Positions 11,458 through 22,929 are shown, numbered from the stretch's first letter. The stretch is 64,000 nucleotides of DNA from Pararge aegeria (GCF_905163445.1 NC_053184.1:15252001-15316000); one strand, 5' to 3'. Numbers and translations: made by a program. Notes: a model not told the origin generated them from the sequence alone.

Positions 11458-11835
11458 AATTCTACAATAAACTACCCTTTGACATCTTGGAGATGTCTCT
11501 TAAAAAGTTCAAAGTTTGTAACGTAAGCTTATAGAAAAGTCCTATTATAGTACTACGTAATCGATAAAAAAGCTTCGGTGTTAATTTTTGCTCTAACCAG
11601 GTTACAAAACCGAGATGGTGAAAACAAAAAAAAACACCCAGTTAAGTTTGTTATGGACTTCTTCTTAGACCAGGATGCGTTTGGAACCCTCGTAGCTTTA
11701 GTTTTAAGTTTACGAATATGGTTATCGCCAACATCTCACTACCATGTAATTCTCATGTAATGTACGCATCAAAAGTGCCACCTATGGGCCTACTTTAATA
11801 AAGATATTTTTGACTTTGACTTTGATGCATCAGGT
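11458..11835 (+). mobile_element. LINE 3' end with GACTTT tail
   Basis: The rest of the same LINE: end of the ORF, 3' untranslated region and a short (TTTGAC)n tail at 11808-11826. The blocks CTTCTTCTTAGACCAGGA(T/C)GCG and GTACGCATCAAAAGTGCCAC recur at 21480-21610 and, in reverse, at 45110-45225. Confidence 0.8.
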
Positions 11836-12205
11836 ATGAGTTAAAAAAAACGAACAAAGAAGTTTAAAATACAGAGGTGTGGGACCGCAAAAGTTATTTT
11901 TGTTGAGAGTGACGTCGTTCCATCCATTTCAAAACATGAATATTCGGTTAACTCCTCGGGGTCCTTTTGTATATTCGCATTTCTAGTGTTTTTAAGAACT
12001 GAAAACTGAATATTATAGATTTATGTACTATAGCATCAGGCAAAAACGAACAATAAAGTTGAAAATATAGAGGTGTGGGAACGCAAAAAGTTGTTTTCTT
12101 TGAGAGTTAAGTCGCCCCATCCATTTCGAAAACATGGATATTCTGTTTACTCTTCGGGGTCCTTTTGTGTGCTCGCAATGCTTGTGTTTTTCCGAACTAT
12201 AGGTA
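11825..12205 (+). repeat. Two diverged tandem units of about 200 bp
   Basis: Unit 1 from about 11827 (CATCAGG, GAGGTGTGGGACCGCAAAAG, CTCGGGGTCCTTTTGTATAT) and unit 2 from about 12033 (CATCAGG, GAGGTGTGGGAACGCAAAAA, TTCGGGGTCCTTTTGTGTGC) are clearly related. A third fragment is at 10368. There is no coding frame in either unit. Confidence 0.8.
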
Positions 12206-12387
12206 TACTGCTCAAATATTGATAGCTCGGTCAGTAGACGTGTGGCCGATTTAGGTCACTCTTCGAATTTCAACGTGGGATAGAATAGATAGAATAGCGT
12301 AACGGTAGTATGAACGGGTATTTATTATTGAGAAGGACACTTTGACACAAAGCTTTTGGTAGATTTCTTATTTATATTTTTTACTAG

Positions 12388-12690
12388 AGCAGTGATAGCG
12401 CATTGGGTACGAGCTTGACTTAACTTTTGGAGGGCGGAGTTCGAATCCCAGAACGAACCTCTAACTTTTCTAAGCTATGTGCGTTTTAAGGAATTAAAAT
12501 ATCAATTGCTTCAACGGTGAAGGAAAATATGGTGAGACAATCTGCATGCCTAAGAGTTCTACATTATGTTCTCAAAGGTGAGTGCACCAATCCGCACTGG
12601 GCCAGCGTGGTGGACTACGGCCTTAACCCCTTCTCATTGTGGGAATAGAACCGTGCTCTGTAGTGGGGAATGGGTTGATGTGTAGTAATC
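12388..12690 (+). repeat. SINE-B copy, near full length
   Basis: The head GTGATAGCGCATTGGGTACG and GAGTTCGAATCCCAGAACG are diverged A and B boxes of RNA polymerase III, so the element is tRNA-derived. The body has AATTGCTTCAACGGTGAAGG and CCGCACTGGGCCAGCGTGGT and ends with GGGTTGATG. Confidence 0.85.
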
Positions 12691-12694
12691 TTTT

Positions 12695-13435
12695 ATACTC
12701 CCGGGATAAAATGTATCCTATGGATCCAGGATTCAAAATTTCTCAAATTTACAAACGAAATTTAAGAATTAGATTCGGGTAATTTTTTTAAATATATTTT
12801 GTTATGTTTTTAAGGTTCCACGTCCAAGCAATCTAAAATCGAATGTTAAAGTTTTTATAGAGACAACTTGCATCCTGGAGACAAAGATAATAATACATGA
12901 CATTTTTGCCCAAAAAAAAAAAACTGTTCTCGCGTTACAGTTTTCCGAATAACAGCTACTCAATTAATAAAGAGCATATTTTTATTTTATATTAATAACA
13001 ATGAATGCTTATCAATAATAACAATTTATTTTGTGTTCAAATCCAAGTTTTCAATCAATATCTTTTTACCATGTATAATTCTGAAAGTTATTGCCATCCT
13101 TTGAGAATTATTATTATTGTTTGCCTACAATTTGGTATTTTGTTAAATCAAAAACCCTATTAGGCAAATGTTATTTTGGTACCAAAGTAATTCATAGCTT
13201 ACCTACATTATAAGCAGAAGAGATTATGCGGGGCATTTTATCTTTACGATCCATAACAAATCCATAAAAATTGAAAGCGTATATAAAACTGTTTATGGTT
13301 ACACCCAGCGACGATGAAAAACGTAACACTGAAAAATTTAAATGGAGGCCATGTTTCCGATAATGTAATATATGCAGAATAAAACCATGTTTATCTTATA
13401 CTTCTTTTGCACTGATGACACAATATTTAAATACA
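12695..13435. other. AT-rich DNA, no gene seen
   Basis: No exon or known repeat recognised. Confidence 0.5.
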
Positions 13436-13439
13436 GATG

Positions 13440-13620
13440 TGGTGACTGTAGATCAGAATACAGTCGTCACAACCCCTCCTCTTTCCGCGGTTATCGTACG
13501 AGACGACTAAGGGAATAAAATGGAAAACGGAGCAGCGTCCTCTGTACTGCTACTACTACGAACTTCTGTGATCACCCACCCATCTACCTAGCGTGATGAT
13601 TATGGGTAAACCCGTTTTGA
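13440..13620 (+). repeat. Repeat D copy, near full
   Basis: Starts GTGGTGACTGTAGATCAGAA, continues with CGTACGAGACGACTAAGGGA and ends with the CACCCATCTACCTAGCGTGA / GATTATGGG block. It matches copies at 32083, 33318 and 61390. No open frame is kept among copies, so it behaves as a non-coding or decayed element. Confidence 0.75.
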
Positions 13621-13624
13621 CGAA

Positions 13625-13790
13625 CGCACCGAGCAGCGTAGAGTGCAGTAGTTTTAACTTGGAGGTCTTAGTTTCGATTCCCCGCAGGAGCAATTGGGAA
13701 TTTTAATTTTCTGCTTCAGCCGTGGCTACTTTCGACCCTGCCGACAAGGACAATCTGCCGACGAAGGTATGGCAGTTACATTTAATAATA
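13625..13790 (+). repeat. SINE-C head and part of body
   Basis: GGTCTTAGTTTCGATTCCCC is a B-box-like head; CAGCCGTGGCTACTTTCGAC and GCCGACAAGGACAATCTGCC are body blocks. The copy then breaks off. Confidence 0.65.
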
Positions 13791-13937
13791 GCGATTTGTG
13801 TAAAGGGAGTACCTTTACACATAATTCATCAGTTACTTAGTCAACCATAAATACACAAGTAAAACAATATTTGTATAACTCAATACTATATATAACTCAA
13901 AAAAATTGCTACTTTAAAGATCGAACAACACTGTCCC

Positions 13938-14192
13938 AAATTAATAATAATAAATAAATTAAGACAATACACACATCGCCATCTAGCCCCAAAGCGTAGC
14001 TTATGTTATGGGTACTAATATGACTGACGAATATTTTTATGAATAATATACATAAATACTTAGAATATACATATAAACACCCAGACACTGAAAAATATTC
14101 ATGCTCATCACACAAACATTTTCCAGTAGTGGGAATCGAACCCACGGCCTTGGACTCAGGAAGCAGGTTCGCTGCAAACTGCGGCCGTCAAA
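13938..14192 (-). repeat. SINE-A copy
   Basis: Complete order in reverse: (TTTA)-type tail, ACACATCGCCATCTAGCCCC, CACCCAGACACTGAAAAATA, B-box complement GGGAATCGAACCCACGGCCT and head. Confidence 0.9.
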
Positions 14193-14194
14193 TT

Positions 14195-14675
14195 GGGGGA
14201 ATATATTGAAAGTGAGACAAATAAAAACGTCACGATGTTCTCATTGCAAAACATTATATTGTCTATGACCGACTAATCACTCAATATTACAGAAACATAA
14301 TTGCTATGTAAACTTAGTTAATATGACTACGGAAACATAGTTCAAATCGCAATTAACGTTTAATTTTACCAATCGAGATACGGCTATACGCGAGGATCTA
14401 CTTTACTTTAGAAAGTAGGGCTTACAGGGATGAAACATCGTTTCTACTAAATTATTTTCGTATAATAAAAAGTGTTAACGTACATGACACAGATGCGGGA
14501 TGTAGGTATTTGTTTAGTTCAACTAGTGACCTATTCACATAATGATAGTTAAGGACATCCTGTATACATCGAAGGGATAAGTGATTGAATAAGTTCAGAC
14601 AACTTGTGTTATTAAAGAGCGCAGATGTGAATCTCCATTAAGGAGTATTGTACACAGCAGACCTCTTGCGGCCAG
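14195..14675. other. No gene seen
   Basis: Unassigned AT-rich DNA. Confidence 0.5.
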
Positions 14676-14679
14676 AACT

Positions 14680-14825
14680 TTTTTTTTAATTAACTATAGG
14701 CCAGCGCAATCATGCCTGTTAGAAAGCAATGCATAGGTCTAGGTTGAAGGTTTCTAGTTGAAGTTGAAGTCGACGATTGCCTGCCTATTCACTCTTGCCT
14801 TAAAAGTACTCAAGTTATACTTGAG
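14680..14825 (+). repeat. Repeat G copy
   Basis: ATAGGCCAGCGCAATCATGC and GTTAGAAAGCAATGCATAGG match 27131-27320 (there inserted in a MITE) and weakly 39810-39880. It begins with a poly(T) run. Confidence 0.65.
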
Positions 14826-14843
14826 TACCTTCAACGCTACTTA

Positions 14844-15121
14844 TTGACGGCCGATTCTTGCATTGGGCAGTGATCCTGCTCTCTGAATCGAAGGCTGTGG
14901 CTTCGATTCCAACAACTGGAAAATGTTTGTGTGATGTACATAAATGTTTTTAGTGACTGTGTGTATATTATAAGTATTTTGTATATTATTCATAAAAATA
15001 TTCATCAGTCATCTTAGTTCCCAAAACACAACTACTTTGGGGCTTCTTTCCTACGCTTACTTTGGGGCTAAATGGCGATGTCTGTATTGTCGTAGTATTT
15101 ATATATTTATTATTTATTTAT
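14844..15121 (+). repeat. SINE-A copy with tail
   Basis: Runs from TTGACGGCCGATTCTTGCAT to a (TATTTAT)n tail. Its middle holds a short partial duplication around TTTGGGGCTTCTTTCCTACG, where CTACTTTGGGGCT occurs twice. Confidence 0.9.
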
Positions 15122-15609
15122 AAGTGACAGTTGCTGGGAGTGCGTTCCACATGGTAGCGTTACGAATCAGAAACGTGGATATAAAAGGTTTCATTCATGT
15201 TGATTGAATATCAACCACATAAGGATGCCACTACTCACGAAAACAAGCTGTTCTATGGTAGAATGGGATCAGAGGAGCAATATTGTGAAGTTCCTGAGCA
15301 CACTTACCGATGTATCTTATAAAAAACCGATAAACCGGCAACAAACACCCAGTTGTACAATCAATAATTTTATAACAAAGATGTATTCAGCGAATAGAAG
15401 ATTTGAAATTATTTGCGATAGAAATAAAGAAAGTAAGCGTATCCGGCTGAGACCCGTATCGCACCTGGGTTGGTTTGACCCAATTAGAAAACTACTACGG
15501 TGTATTTATCTTCAAACTTCTCTCTTTCGTGTACACACTTATCCAGCCATAATATTTCTAACGCGAAATACAGGAGTTTTATTTTCTGAGTAGGACCAGG
15601 TCTGGTTTT

Positions 15610-15770
15610 GACGGAAACTTCGGTCGATACTGATTGTACGTAGTTACCTCTGTAGGCAAAGCCATCAAGTAATTCAGCGGTCCGGTACGATGCACTCCAG
15701 TTGACAACTTAATTTAATGGATGAAAAGCGGTCGGCAAGTGCGACTACAATATTATGTCACCTCGTCCAA
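15610..15770 (+). repeat. Degenerate SINE-C fragment
   Basis: CTTCGGTCGATACTGATTGT, GGCAAAGCC and CAGCGGTCCGGTACGATGCA follow the order of SINE-C body blocks with many changes. Confidence 0.45.
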
Positions 15771-15824
15771 TTAGCTCACTATAATTAGCTCAAAATATTA
15801 CGCCCCTTCAGTGAGCTTTATTTT

Positions 15825-16150
15825 TTTGCGATCTTATTTACACTCTTTATTTGTACACCTCTCAGAAAAAGAAGACAAAAAAAAGAACACACACAAGAAG
15901 AATGAAGCAGGATACAAAAGGCGGCCTTATCGCTAAGTAGCGATCTCCGCCAGACAACTTTAGGATTAGGAAAACTAAAAAGAAAACGAATAGGTGGGGT
16001 ACACTATTTAATACATACATACGAATATCTACATACTAATACATAAACCAGACTACACAAATACAAAAATACTATTGATAAATATAAATATACTAATACA
16101 TATCTGAACATACCATAAATACTTAAATATGAGTTTGAGTAGAAAAATAA
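15825..16150 (-). mobile_element. LINE 3' end, reverse orientation
   Basis: AGGCGGCCTTATCGCTAAGT and the stretch to about 16150 are the reverse complement of 61015-61265. In that copy the order ends in an AATAAAGAGTAAAAATAAAT-type tail, so this is a LINE 3' end on the minus strand. Confidence 0.75.
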
Positions 16151-16154
16151 ATAA

Positions 16155-16455
16155 TAATAGTCGTCTTTACTGAGCGAGATAATGAGCCTTAACAGCATGT
16201 TTAAATATGCCCAATGACTTCGACTGTCTGATGTTCAATGGGAGTGCATAAATTCAGTAGCTATGACAGTGAACGAATGCTTACACGATTTTTTTTAGAA
16301 GATCTTGGATAGTTTCAATATGAGCTAGCCACAAAGGTTTTAGTGGGTACACCCAAATAACCTAAACTTATCGTCAGGAGTTCGGGTATCTTTTAGTAAA
16401 CAACCCAGTTAGTTTCTTTAACGAAAAAACAATACATTATTCTCGCGAGGGTAAT
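16155..16455. other. Unassigned, possible LINE remnant
   Basis: CAATGGGAGTGCATAAATTC resembles TGGGAGTGCGTTCCACATGG at 15133, suggesting a remnant of the same LINE 3' region. Confidence 0.35.
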
Positions 16456-16459
16456 CACA

Positions 16460-16680
16460 GCGCCGCTACGAGGCTTCGGCCGTGGCCTAGTTACCACCTA
16501 CCTACCTACAAAGACGACGTGCCGCTATGATTCAGCGATCCGGTACGTTGTCAAGTAGAAACCGATTAGGGCTTTAGGGTTTAATATAACTGCGATACCC
16601 CTAACAGGTTAGCCCCTTACCATTTTAGACTTCATCAGCACTTGTGATTGCTGTCAAGGGTAAACTTGTTGGGAAATAAA
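16460..16680 (+). repeat. SINE-C copy
   Basis: GGCCGTGGCCTAGTTACCAC, TACAAAGACGACGTGCCGCT, AGAAACCGATTAGGGCTTTA and the 3' end GATTGCTGTCAAGGGTAAAC match 1-236. Confidence 0.85.
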
Positions 16681-16684
16681 AAAT

Positions 16685-17570
16685 ACTGCACCAGGCTTAG
16701 GACCGCAACTCCGCAAGAAGCTGTCCGCTTGAAGCAGATATTCCTCCGATTCAAAGAAATCCCTCTTACACTTCCAATAGACCGATACGACAGATCTAAG
16801 CAGATTTTGAAATTTACAATTACTTGGCGGGCATTTAAGCTGGAACCTTTCAACACAGCTTAAACCGCTGTGCCAGAAAGAACCTCAAAATGTGACTAAT
16901 AAAATCATGGCGGCATCGCAGCGTATTCTCTGGACAATCTCGTAACGTCAGACGGAGTAATTTATTTTTTCACCCACAAATATGGCTTCCTAAACGCATT
17001 CCCTCGGGGGAAATGTAATAAAAGTTACGTGTGACATATATATTACGTTCTCGACAATAATGTAATATTGATCAAACCTTTTCGTAGAAATTCGGAGGTT
17101 GCAGCCTGTAGTGGGCGGACCTTTTGAAGAAGGAATCCAGAATCTTTCAATTTATATTCAACAAAATAACTTCTAGTTCAGTTGTAGTCACATGAAACGA
17201 ATGTAAGATTATAATATCAATATAAATGTTGTAACAGCCATGGCTACTTGAATACAAGGTATAGATAGATTTACTTTCTAAGCTAAGGCTAATTCAGGCG
17301 ATATTTTTTGGTTTTTCTTATTTTCGTTAGTGGTGATCATGAATGATTAAAATTAAGCTGTCAAGTCAAGAATTATAAGCTGACATCAGATTATTTTCAG
17401 TATCGCATTGATCCAGTTTATAAATTAAAAGTTTACTATACATTGGTAAATAATAAACAAGACGAACAAATAATAGATATTAAGGAAATTAAATTAAAAA
17501 AAAATACTTTGCTGTATATGAAGCATCCTATATCGAGTGTAAGCGGCGCGATGCGTGTGGTATTCGTCTT
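16685..17570. other. Unassigned; one moderately GC-rich block
   Basis: 16690-17000 is less AT-rich and holds overlapping open frames on both strands (16648-16863 plus, 16635-16856 minus). Both overlap the SINE-C tail, show no splice sites in phase and no domain, so no gene is called. Confidence 0.4.
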
Positions 17571-17574
17571 TTTT

Positions 17575-18160
17575 ACAGCAATAATTGGCAAACCAAGCAG
17601 ATGGCCCACCTCATAGTAAAAAGAAAACCATTGACTATAAATAGAGCAATACTTCGAGAGGCATGCAAGTTACATTTCCTGCAAGTACCACCCTGTTTCC
17701 ATCAATCTGCGACATAGGCTGTTGTGCCTTGTGTGACTGTTAGACTAGTCGACAAGTTCAAAATGGTACAAAATAGAGATACTGTTCTTAAATTATGTGC
17801 AATAGCTCATATCCGGAATGACGCCTAGAAAAATGTGCCAAAAGCGTGTATAAGCACATAAAAAATTGCAAAAGTTAAACATAATTAAAGATGGAAAAAA
17901 AATGCCGTTTCGTTTTTTGTCAATATTTCATAAACTACATATTTATATTTAAGAAATTTCAAAAAAGATTCTGAAAGAGGAGGAAATTTTCAATAAAAAA
18001 AATCCCAATCCCGGATCTCTATCTCCATTATTTTTATAGACTATTTCATTTCGTCAGCAACGACGCCTGTTCGACCGGAGTACAGTATTGCAACAATGCT
18101 GCTTGGCAGCAAAAATAAGCATAGCGATACTTCCCCGAACGAGCTTTGTCACATGAAGCT
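17575..18160 (+). repeat. Repeat E copy split by about 300 bp
   Basis: First half 17575-17740 (CAGATGGCCCACCTCATAGT, GAGCAATACTTCGAGAGGCA) and second half 18055-18160 (CTTGGCAGCAAAAATAAGCA, TACTTCCCCGAACGAGCTTT) are in the same order as the whole copy at 28797-29035. The AT-rich block 17745-18050 between them is unassigned. Confidence 0.65.
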
Positions 18161-18164
18161 CTTT

Positions 18165-18735
18165 TTCTACTTATTCAATCAAGTGGGCTCGTTTCATTCA
18201 CCGGAAAAGAATATCCGAATAGGTACGTGATATGATCATCTGCTTTAAAAATTATAAATGCATAAATTAATGTTTTCCTATTTTTTATCGCTGGTGTAGT
18301 AAACTTTAATTCTATTCAATATTGCTTAGCGAGAATCTGTTGATCGGCTAGATTAAAGAGGCTATCGATTTTCAAAGATAAAAAAATAACTGTGTTTAGT
18401 AGGATATGTGAAGAGACAACATCCAAGCTAATCAACACGTTTTATGCTTTTATGTCGTTCAGCCAAGTTTGCGCTCGGGCGCCAGACGCGCAAGTGCCTT
18501 ATTACGATAAATTCCAAGCATCAAGAAACTTTTAAAATTCAGTGCCATTCTTAAAATGACTTAAGTTTTATGGCCACAGTTTTTACGATATCGGAGTAAA
18601 ACGGGAAACGAGATGGTTTTGCGGGCGTAGCAGAAGTGATCTAATCTATTCTGCTGTTTTGAATCTGATTGAATTTTACAATAAGCTTCGTTATTGTAAT
18701 ATTTATGAGAAGTTTTTGAATACCTACTCTAAAAT
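18165..18735. other. No gene seen
   Basis: Unassigned; a small GC-rich spot at 18465-18500 (GCGCTCGGGCGCCAGACGCG) has no gene context. Confidence 0.5.
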
Positions 18736-18925
18736 AAATATAAATAAACTACGACAATGCACACATCGCTATCTAGCCCCAAAGTAAGCGTAGCTTGTGT
18801 ATGGGTACTAAGAGGACTGATGAATATTTTTATGATTAATATACATAAATACTTATAATATACAGATTAACATTCAGACACTGAAAAACATACATTCATC
18901 ACACAAACATTTTTCAGTTGTGGCC
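18736..18925 (-). repeat. SINE-A copy without the head
   Basis: Tail, ACACATCGCTATCTAGCCCC and CAGACACTGAAAAACATACA are present; the copy breaks off after TTTTTCAGTTGTGG where the B box should begin. Confidence 0.85.
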
Positions 18926-19004
18926 GCGTGTACTTACAATGTTTGGCAATTTTCTTTATTAATAATTGACGGTCCGGGCTAACGCCCCAGCTGATGTTAT
19001 GTGG

Positions 19005-19165
19005 AAAAACATTTCCTTAAAACAGAGCAACACTTCGCAGGACATGCAAGAAACAAGTCCTTGAAAACGCCACCGCACTGTGGCTACCGACCTGAGGGAT
19101 AGGTCCACCTATTTAACACCTACCTCAGGCCCTGTGAACCTATAACTTCACCGGCAACCACGTCC
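19005..19165 (+). repeat. Repeat E, first half
   Basis: AACAGAGCAACACTTCGCAG and GACATGCAAGAAACAAGTCC match the start of repeat E at 28825 and 45240. Confidence 0.65.
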
Positions 19166-19219
19166 TAAGATAAAACAGAAAAATTGGTATTCAGGAATAA
19201 TGAAACAACTATCGGTGAA

Positions 19220-19516
19220 AAGCGGTGATAGCCCAGTGGGTTCAAAAAGTGAATACTTCGGCTTCAACTTCGTAAAGCCAAGTTCGAATCCCAGCACGCA
19301 CGTCTTACTTTTCTAACCAATTAAATATCACTTGCTTCAACGGTGAAGGCCAATATCGTGATGAAACCTGCATGCCTGAAAGTTCCATAATGTTCTCAAA
19401 GGTGTGTGAAGTCCACCAATCCGCACTGGGCCAGCGTGGTGAACGGCCTTAACCCTTTCTCATTGTAGGAGGATACCCGTGCCCTGTACTGGGCCGGTAA
19501 TAGATTGATGATGATT
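19220..19516 (+). repeat. SINE-B copy, full
   Basis: Head GCGGTGATAGCCCAGTGGGT with A box and GTTCGAATCCCAGCACGCAC with B box, body CTTGCTTCAACGGTGAAGGC, CCGCACTGGGCCAGCGTGGT, ending TTGATGATGATTATGA. This is the best preserved copy of the family here. Confidence 0.9.
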
Positions 19517-19519
19517 ATG

Positions 19520-20244
19520 AAAAAACTATTATTGTTTAACAAAACAAAAATTGTTTTAGTGATTAAAGATTATTTACTATTCTGAATGCAGGTTCAAGTA
19601 AACCTACTTGTGTTTAAAAAGTTAGACAGATCTAAAACTTAGCTTCCTCTTACCGGTTTTAGTTGTATTTTGTTAACCTATTTTTACATACTTTCAAGTA
19701 AGTACTTACTTCTTTAAGGCAGGCAAAAGTGTTACTTTATGTACATAAATCTTATGTTAGACAGCGAGTCACAGCCAATTTGCTACTAAAGCATGTATAA
19801 AACAAAAACGTGGTACCTCCAAATGAAACACAAACAACATAAAAATAAATCTAGAATCACAATACTAAAGGGCAATGTCCACCGCGGGCAAAGGTTAGCT
19901 ATTTTAATAGCTTACTTTAGTAAGCGCTGTTTTTAATGTACTTCAAAAAGGAGGAGGTTATCAAATCGGAAGTTTTTTTGACGGAATTGCAAAACTCTTT
20001 TTTGTTCAAAAAAGGGTTAATTTCGAAAATATGAAAATTTCCCCCTGAAATTTCATATAGCTCTGATGGACAGTTTCGGAGACAGGCAAAGAAATTGTTA
20101 CAAAAAGACAGCAATCACATTAATATAAGTATATCGGGGTACAGTCACATTTTCTATCAAAGTTAGGAGCAGTTGCACGTTTTTAGTCACTGGAAGATAT
20201 TATTCCAACTTTATTCATACAAAAAAAAATGACTTTTTAGTAAG
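19520..20244. other. No gene seen
   Basis: AT-rich; a 65-codon minus frame at 19917-20114 has no supporting context. Confidence 0.5.
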
Positions 20245-20583
20245 CTAGCTGTTGCCCGTGGGCCGTGACTACGTCCGCGTATGGTTTTGTTTTTAAAGGA
20301 CATTTTAAGTTGTGTATTTTTAAAAACTTAACTGATAAAGTTTTAAAAATAACTTTTTAAGTTAAGTTTTGTTTCCGTGTAGTCTTTACATTTAAAATAA
20401 AAATAAAAAATTCTGAAGGATCTCCAGTTTTTTCGAAAATAAATCATAGACTACGTTACTTCGTCATAGTTTAACTTTCCTGTGGCGAAGAAATGGTTAA
20501 AATCTGACCAATATTTTCGGAGCCTATTGTGTTTTAAACAAACAAAATCATCTTTTCTCTTTATAATGTTAGTATAGTTATGA
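20245..20583 (-). mobile_element. Non-autonomous Helitron, near full length
   Basis: On the minus strand the element starts with TC after an A (TTTTA|TCATAACTATACTAAC), has the AT-rich 5' part with CATTATAAAGAG, and ends with CCACGGGCAACAGCTAG. CTAG ends and a 5' TC are Helitron hallmarks. The 3' end resembles the (GACGAAGTC)-hairpin ends at 26694, 47797 and 57512. The base after CTAG is C rather than T. No Rep/helicase gene is present. Confidence 0.6.
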
Positions 20584-20584
20584 T

Positions 20585-21234
20585 AAAAGCTGTATATATG
20601 TTCTTTTTTTATAAAAAACATTCTTTAAATATTAATATTTAAGTTTCGAATTTGATTGTTTTCTATGTTCGGCTCAATACTAATGTTGTTGAAATGTGGC
20701 AATTGAAAGCTTGCATCCTGTATTTTGTCCACAGGATAGTTTGTATCACGGTTCCAGTTGAAATAAACAAAATGCATTTGAATTCGTGTTGTAATAAATT
20801 ATTTAAAAGGGTTTCGAAAAGGAATTCCATCTTTAGATAATACGAAAAAATAAGTATTGGATAAATTTCATAAATATATATTTTAGTATGCACTATATAC
20901 CTAATTGGTGCTCTACATTCTACTGTACATAAAACAAACTTCTAAAAAACTTTTATCCTCGAAAAACAATATGAAAAAGACAGAACTATTTTAAAACCTG
21001 TCACTTTAGTCTACTTTATAGATTTGTGTAGACAACACAATTAGCACCGATGTTAGAAAACTCAATCAGGAACCAGTGATAATGATCTTGTTTTAATCGT
21101 TGAATGATTTAAATGTAATAAGAGAAATTCATAAAGTTCTTTTGATTCGTTAATATATCGTAAATTGCCATGATTGTGATAATTCTGTATATAAAACCAC
21201 TAAAGCTGCAAGGGTTACTGTTGCGCACCCTAAA
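20585..21234. other. No gene seen
   Basis: AT-rich; overlapping frames at 20652-20893 on both strands are not convincing. Confidence 0.5.
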
Positions 21235-21655
21235 CTTAATAGGATCCCATAACACATTGACATTGACATCTCGGAGATGACTCTTAAAAAGTTTAAAGTT
21301 TGTATTAAACGTAAGCTTATAGAAAAGTCCTAAATAGTTACAGTTAGGGTTATAGTTAGGGTTAAATAATCGATAAAAAAGCTTGGGTGTGAATTATTGC
21401 TCTAACCAAGTTGCTCTTCTAATAATTTTAAATGACATTGTGAGACGGTGATAACAAAAAAAAATACCCAGCTAAGTTTGTTGAGGGCTTCTTCTTAGAC
21501 CAGGACGCGTTTGGAACCCTCGTAGCTTTAATTTTAAGTTTACGAATGTGGTTATCGCCATTATCTCACTACCGTGTAATTCTTATGTACGCATCAAAAG
21601 TGCCACCAATAGGCCGGGCCTACTTGAATAAAGATATTTTTGACATTGATTCAAT
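21235..21655 (+). mobile_element. LINE 3' end, same family as 11458
   Basis: Shares CTTATAGAAAAGTCCTA, ATCGATAAAAAAGCTTGGGT, GTTTGGAACCCTCGTAGCTT and the end ATAAAGATATTTTTGACATT with the LINE at 11458-11835. A short degenerate (GTTAGG)n stretch at 21330-21365 is unique to this copy. Confidence 0.8.
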
Positions 21656-21757
21656 TAATTTTTTAAATTTACAAAAGTACTTAGCTATTGATATGAAATT
21701 TGATTGTTTTATATAGTTCATTACTTAGCACAATTACTATTCATTGCGTTGTTTTAA

Positions 21758-21965
21758 GTTGTAGTAGAGGTTTTTGTGACAGAGGTCGTCCGGGGAAGTA
21801 CTCCTACCATACATATTTCAGCTACTAAGCAGCATGGTCGGAATACTGTGTTCCGATCTGAAGGGCGTGGTTGCCGGTGTAATTACATGATACTTTACAT
21901 CTACGCCTCAGATTGATGGACACACAACACTTTGCAGGAAGTGTTTCTTGCATGTCCTGATCAGA
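21758..21965 (-). repeat. Repeat E copy
   Basis: GAGGTCGTCCGGGGAAGTAC, CTACTAAGCAGCATGGTCGG and GGGCGTGGTTGCCGGTGTAA are in reverse order relative to 28797-29035. Confidence 0.75.
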
Positions 21966-22054
21966 ACGAACTTCACAGATTTTTTTAAATAATATTACCC
22001 TTTTCAGCAGAGAATATAGTAAAAAGAGAGTAAAACATTCAGATATGACGATTT

Positions 22055-22200
22055 AAATTCAAATTCATTTATTTCAAGTAGGCCTACTTTATAAGCACTT
22101 TTGAAACGTCAAGTATGTATGTTTGTGTGACTCTACCACCGGTTCGGAAAGCAGATTCTACCGAGAAGTGCCGGCAAGAAACTCAGTAGTTGCTCTTTTG
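22055..22200 (-). mobile_element. LINE 3' end (second family)
   Basis: AAATTCATTTATTTCAAGTA followed by GGCCTACTTTATAAGCACTT, and then ACCGGTTCGGAAAGCAGATT and CCGGCAAGAAACTCAGTAGT, is a typical LINE 3' end in reverse. A plus-strand relative is at 57905-58120 (TTGCCGGTTCTTCTCAGTAC). Confidence 0.7.
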
Positions 22201-22252
22201 ATTTAAATTAAGGATTATAGCACTGTTGTAATTCAGTGTAGCCTAGCTTGCG

Positions 22253-22621
22253 ATGGATATTGCGCTTAAAGCTCTGAAACAAAATAATGGAGTACGCTCC
22301 AGCGACCGTAATCAAAGGCTAAAGTCAACAACCCTTTGGAGACTCAGAGTGCCGTTGAGTACCAAAGTGTTTTATGCTTTTAACACGATTCTTTATACTT
22401 ATACTGAATACGGTAGCGTTATGAATTTAATTAATCGTCTATCTGTTTGGGTTTATGAAGGTGACGGCCTAGATGCAAACATCGAAATCAATCGATTGCG
22501 CTGGTTGACCCAATTGGATATCGAAAAGAATACTTCCTTTTTATTCCGCTACAAAATAGCCAACAAAATTAAGCTTAACTTGTTATATTCCGCAAAAAAC
22601 AGGAGAATCTGTATGGTGTAA
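22253..22621 (+). pseudogene. Possible transposon-derived ORF, 122 codons
   Basis: An ATG-initiated frame follows a LINE 3' end and runs into the left arm of a foldback structure, so its last third (from NKIKLNLLYS) is repeat sequence. A part reads VYEGDGLDANIEINRLRWL, faintly like the C-terminal tails of LINE ORFs. No domain or splice site supports a host gene. Family not recognised. Confidence 0.3.
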
Positions 22622-22885
22622 ATTAATTATAACACTGTACAGATTCATTACATTTTACAATCAATAATTGTTAAGATAATAAGTCTTAACAATTATTAAT
22701 TGTAAAGTCAACATCTCCTGAGGATGCTCCGGTTTCGGAGCGAAACGTGCTTAGTCATGTAACCTACATTGCCGAAGTTGTTTGGAGTGGAGTATAAAGA
22801 TAGAAGAGATTAGAAATTACACCATACAGATTCTCCTGCTTTTCGCGGAGTATAGTAAACTAAGCTTAATTTTCATAATATATCA
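22553..22885. repeat. Foldback element with long inverted arms and inner hairpin
   Basis: 22600-22621 and 22817-22838 are perfect reverse complements (CAGGAGAATCTGTATGGTGTAA); similarity extends outwards to about 65 bases with mismatches (AATTAAGCTTAACTTG against its partner). Inside is a second hairpin, 22654-22676 with 22684-22706, with 22 of 23 pairs and a 7-base loop. The central block has CTGAGGATGCTCCGGTTTCG. The class of element is not known to me. Confidence 0.75.
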
Positions 22886-22929
22886 TGGAATTCCGCAAAG
22901 TAACGCCTGCTTCTATCCAATCTGAACAG

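Noticed and set aside
13440..13620. Repeat D as a coding exon (GC-rich, several copies)
   Set aside because: Copies differ by indels not in threes and share no frame.
15204..15593. 129-codon plus-strand frame
   Set aside because: No domain, starts next to a SINE-A tail and a LINE-like block, and has no splice signals; likely chance or decayed repeat.
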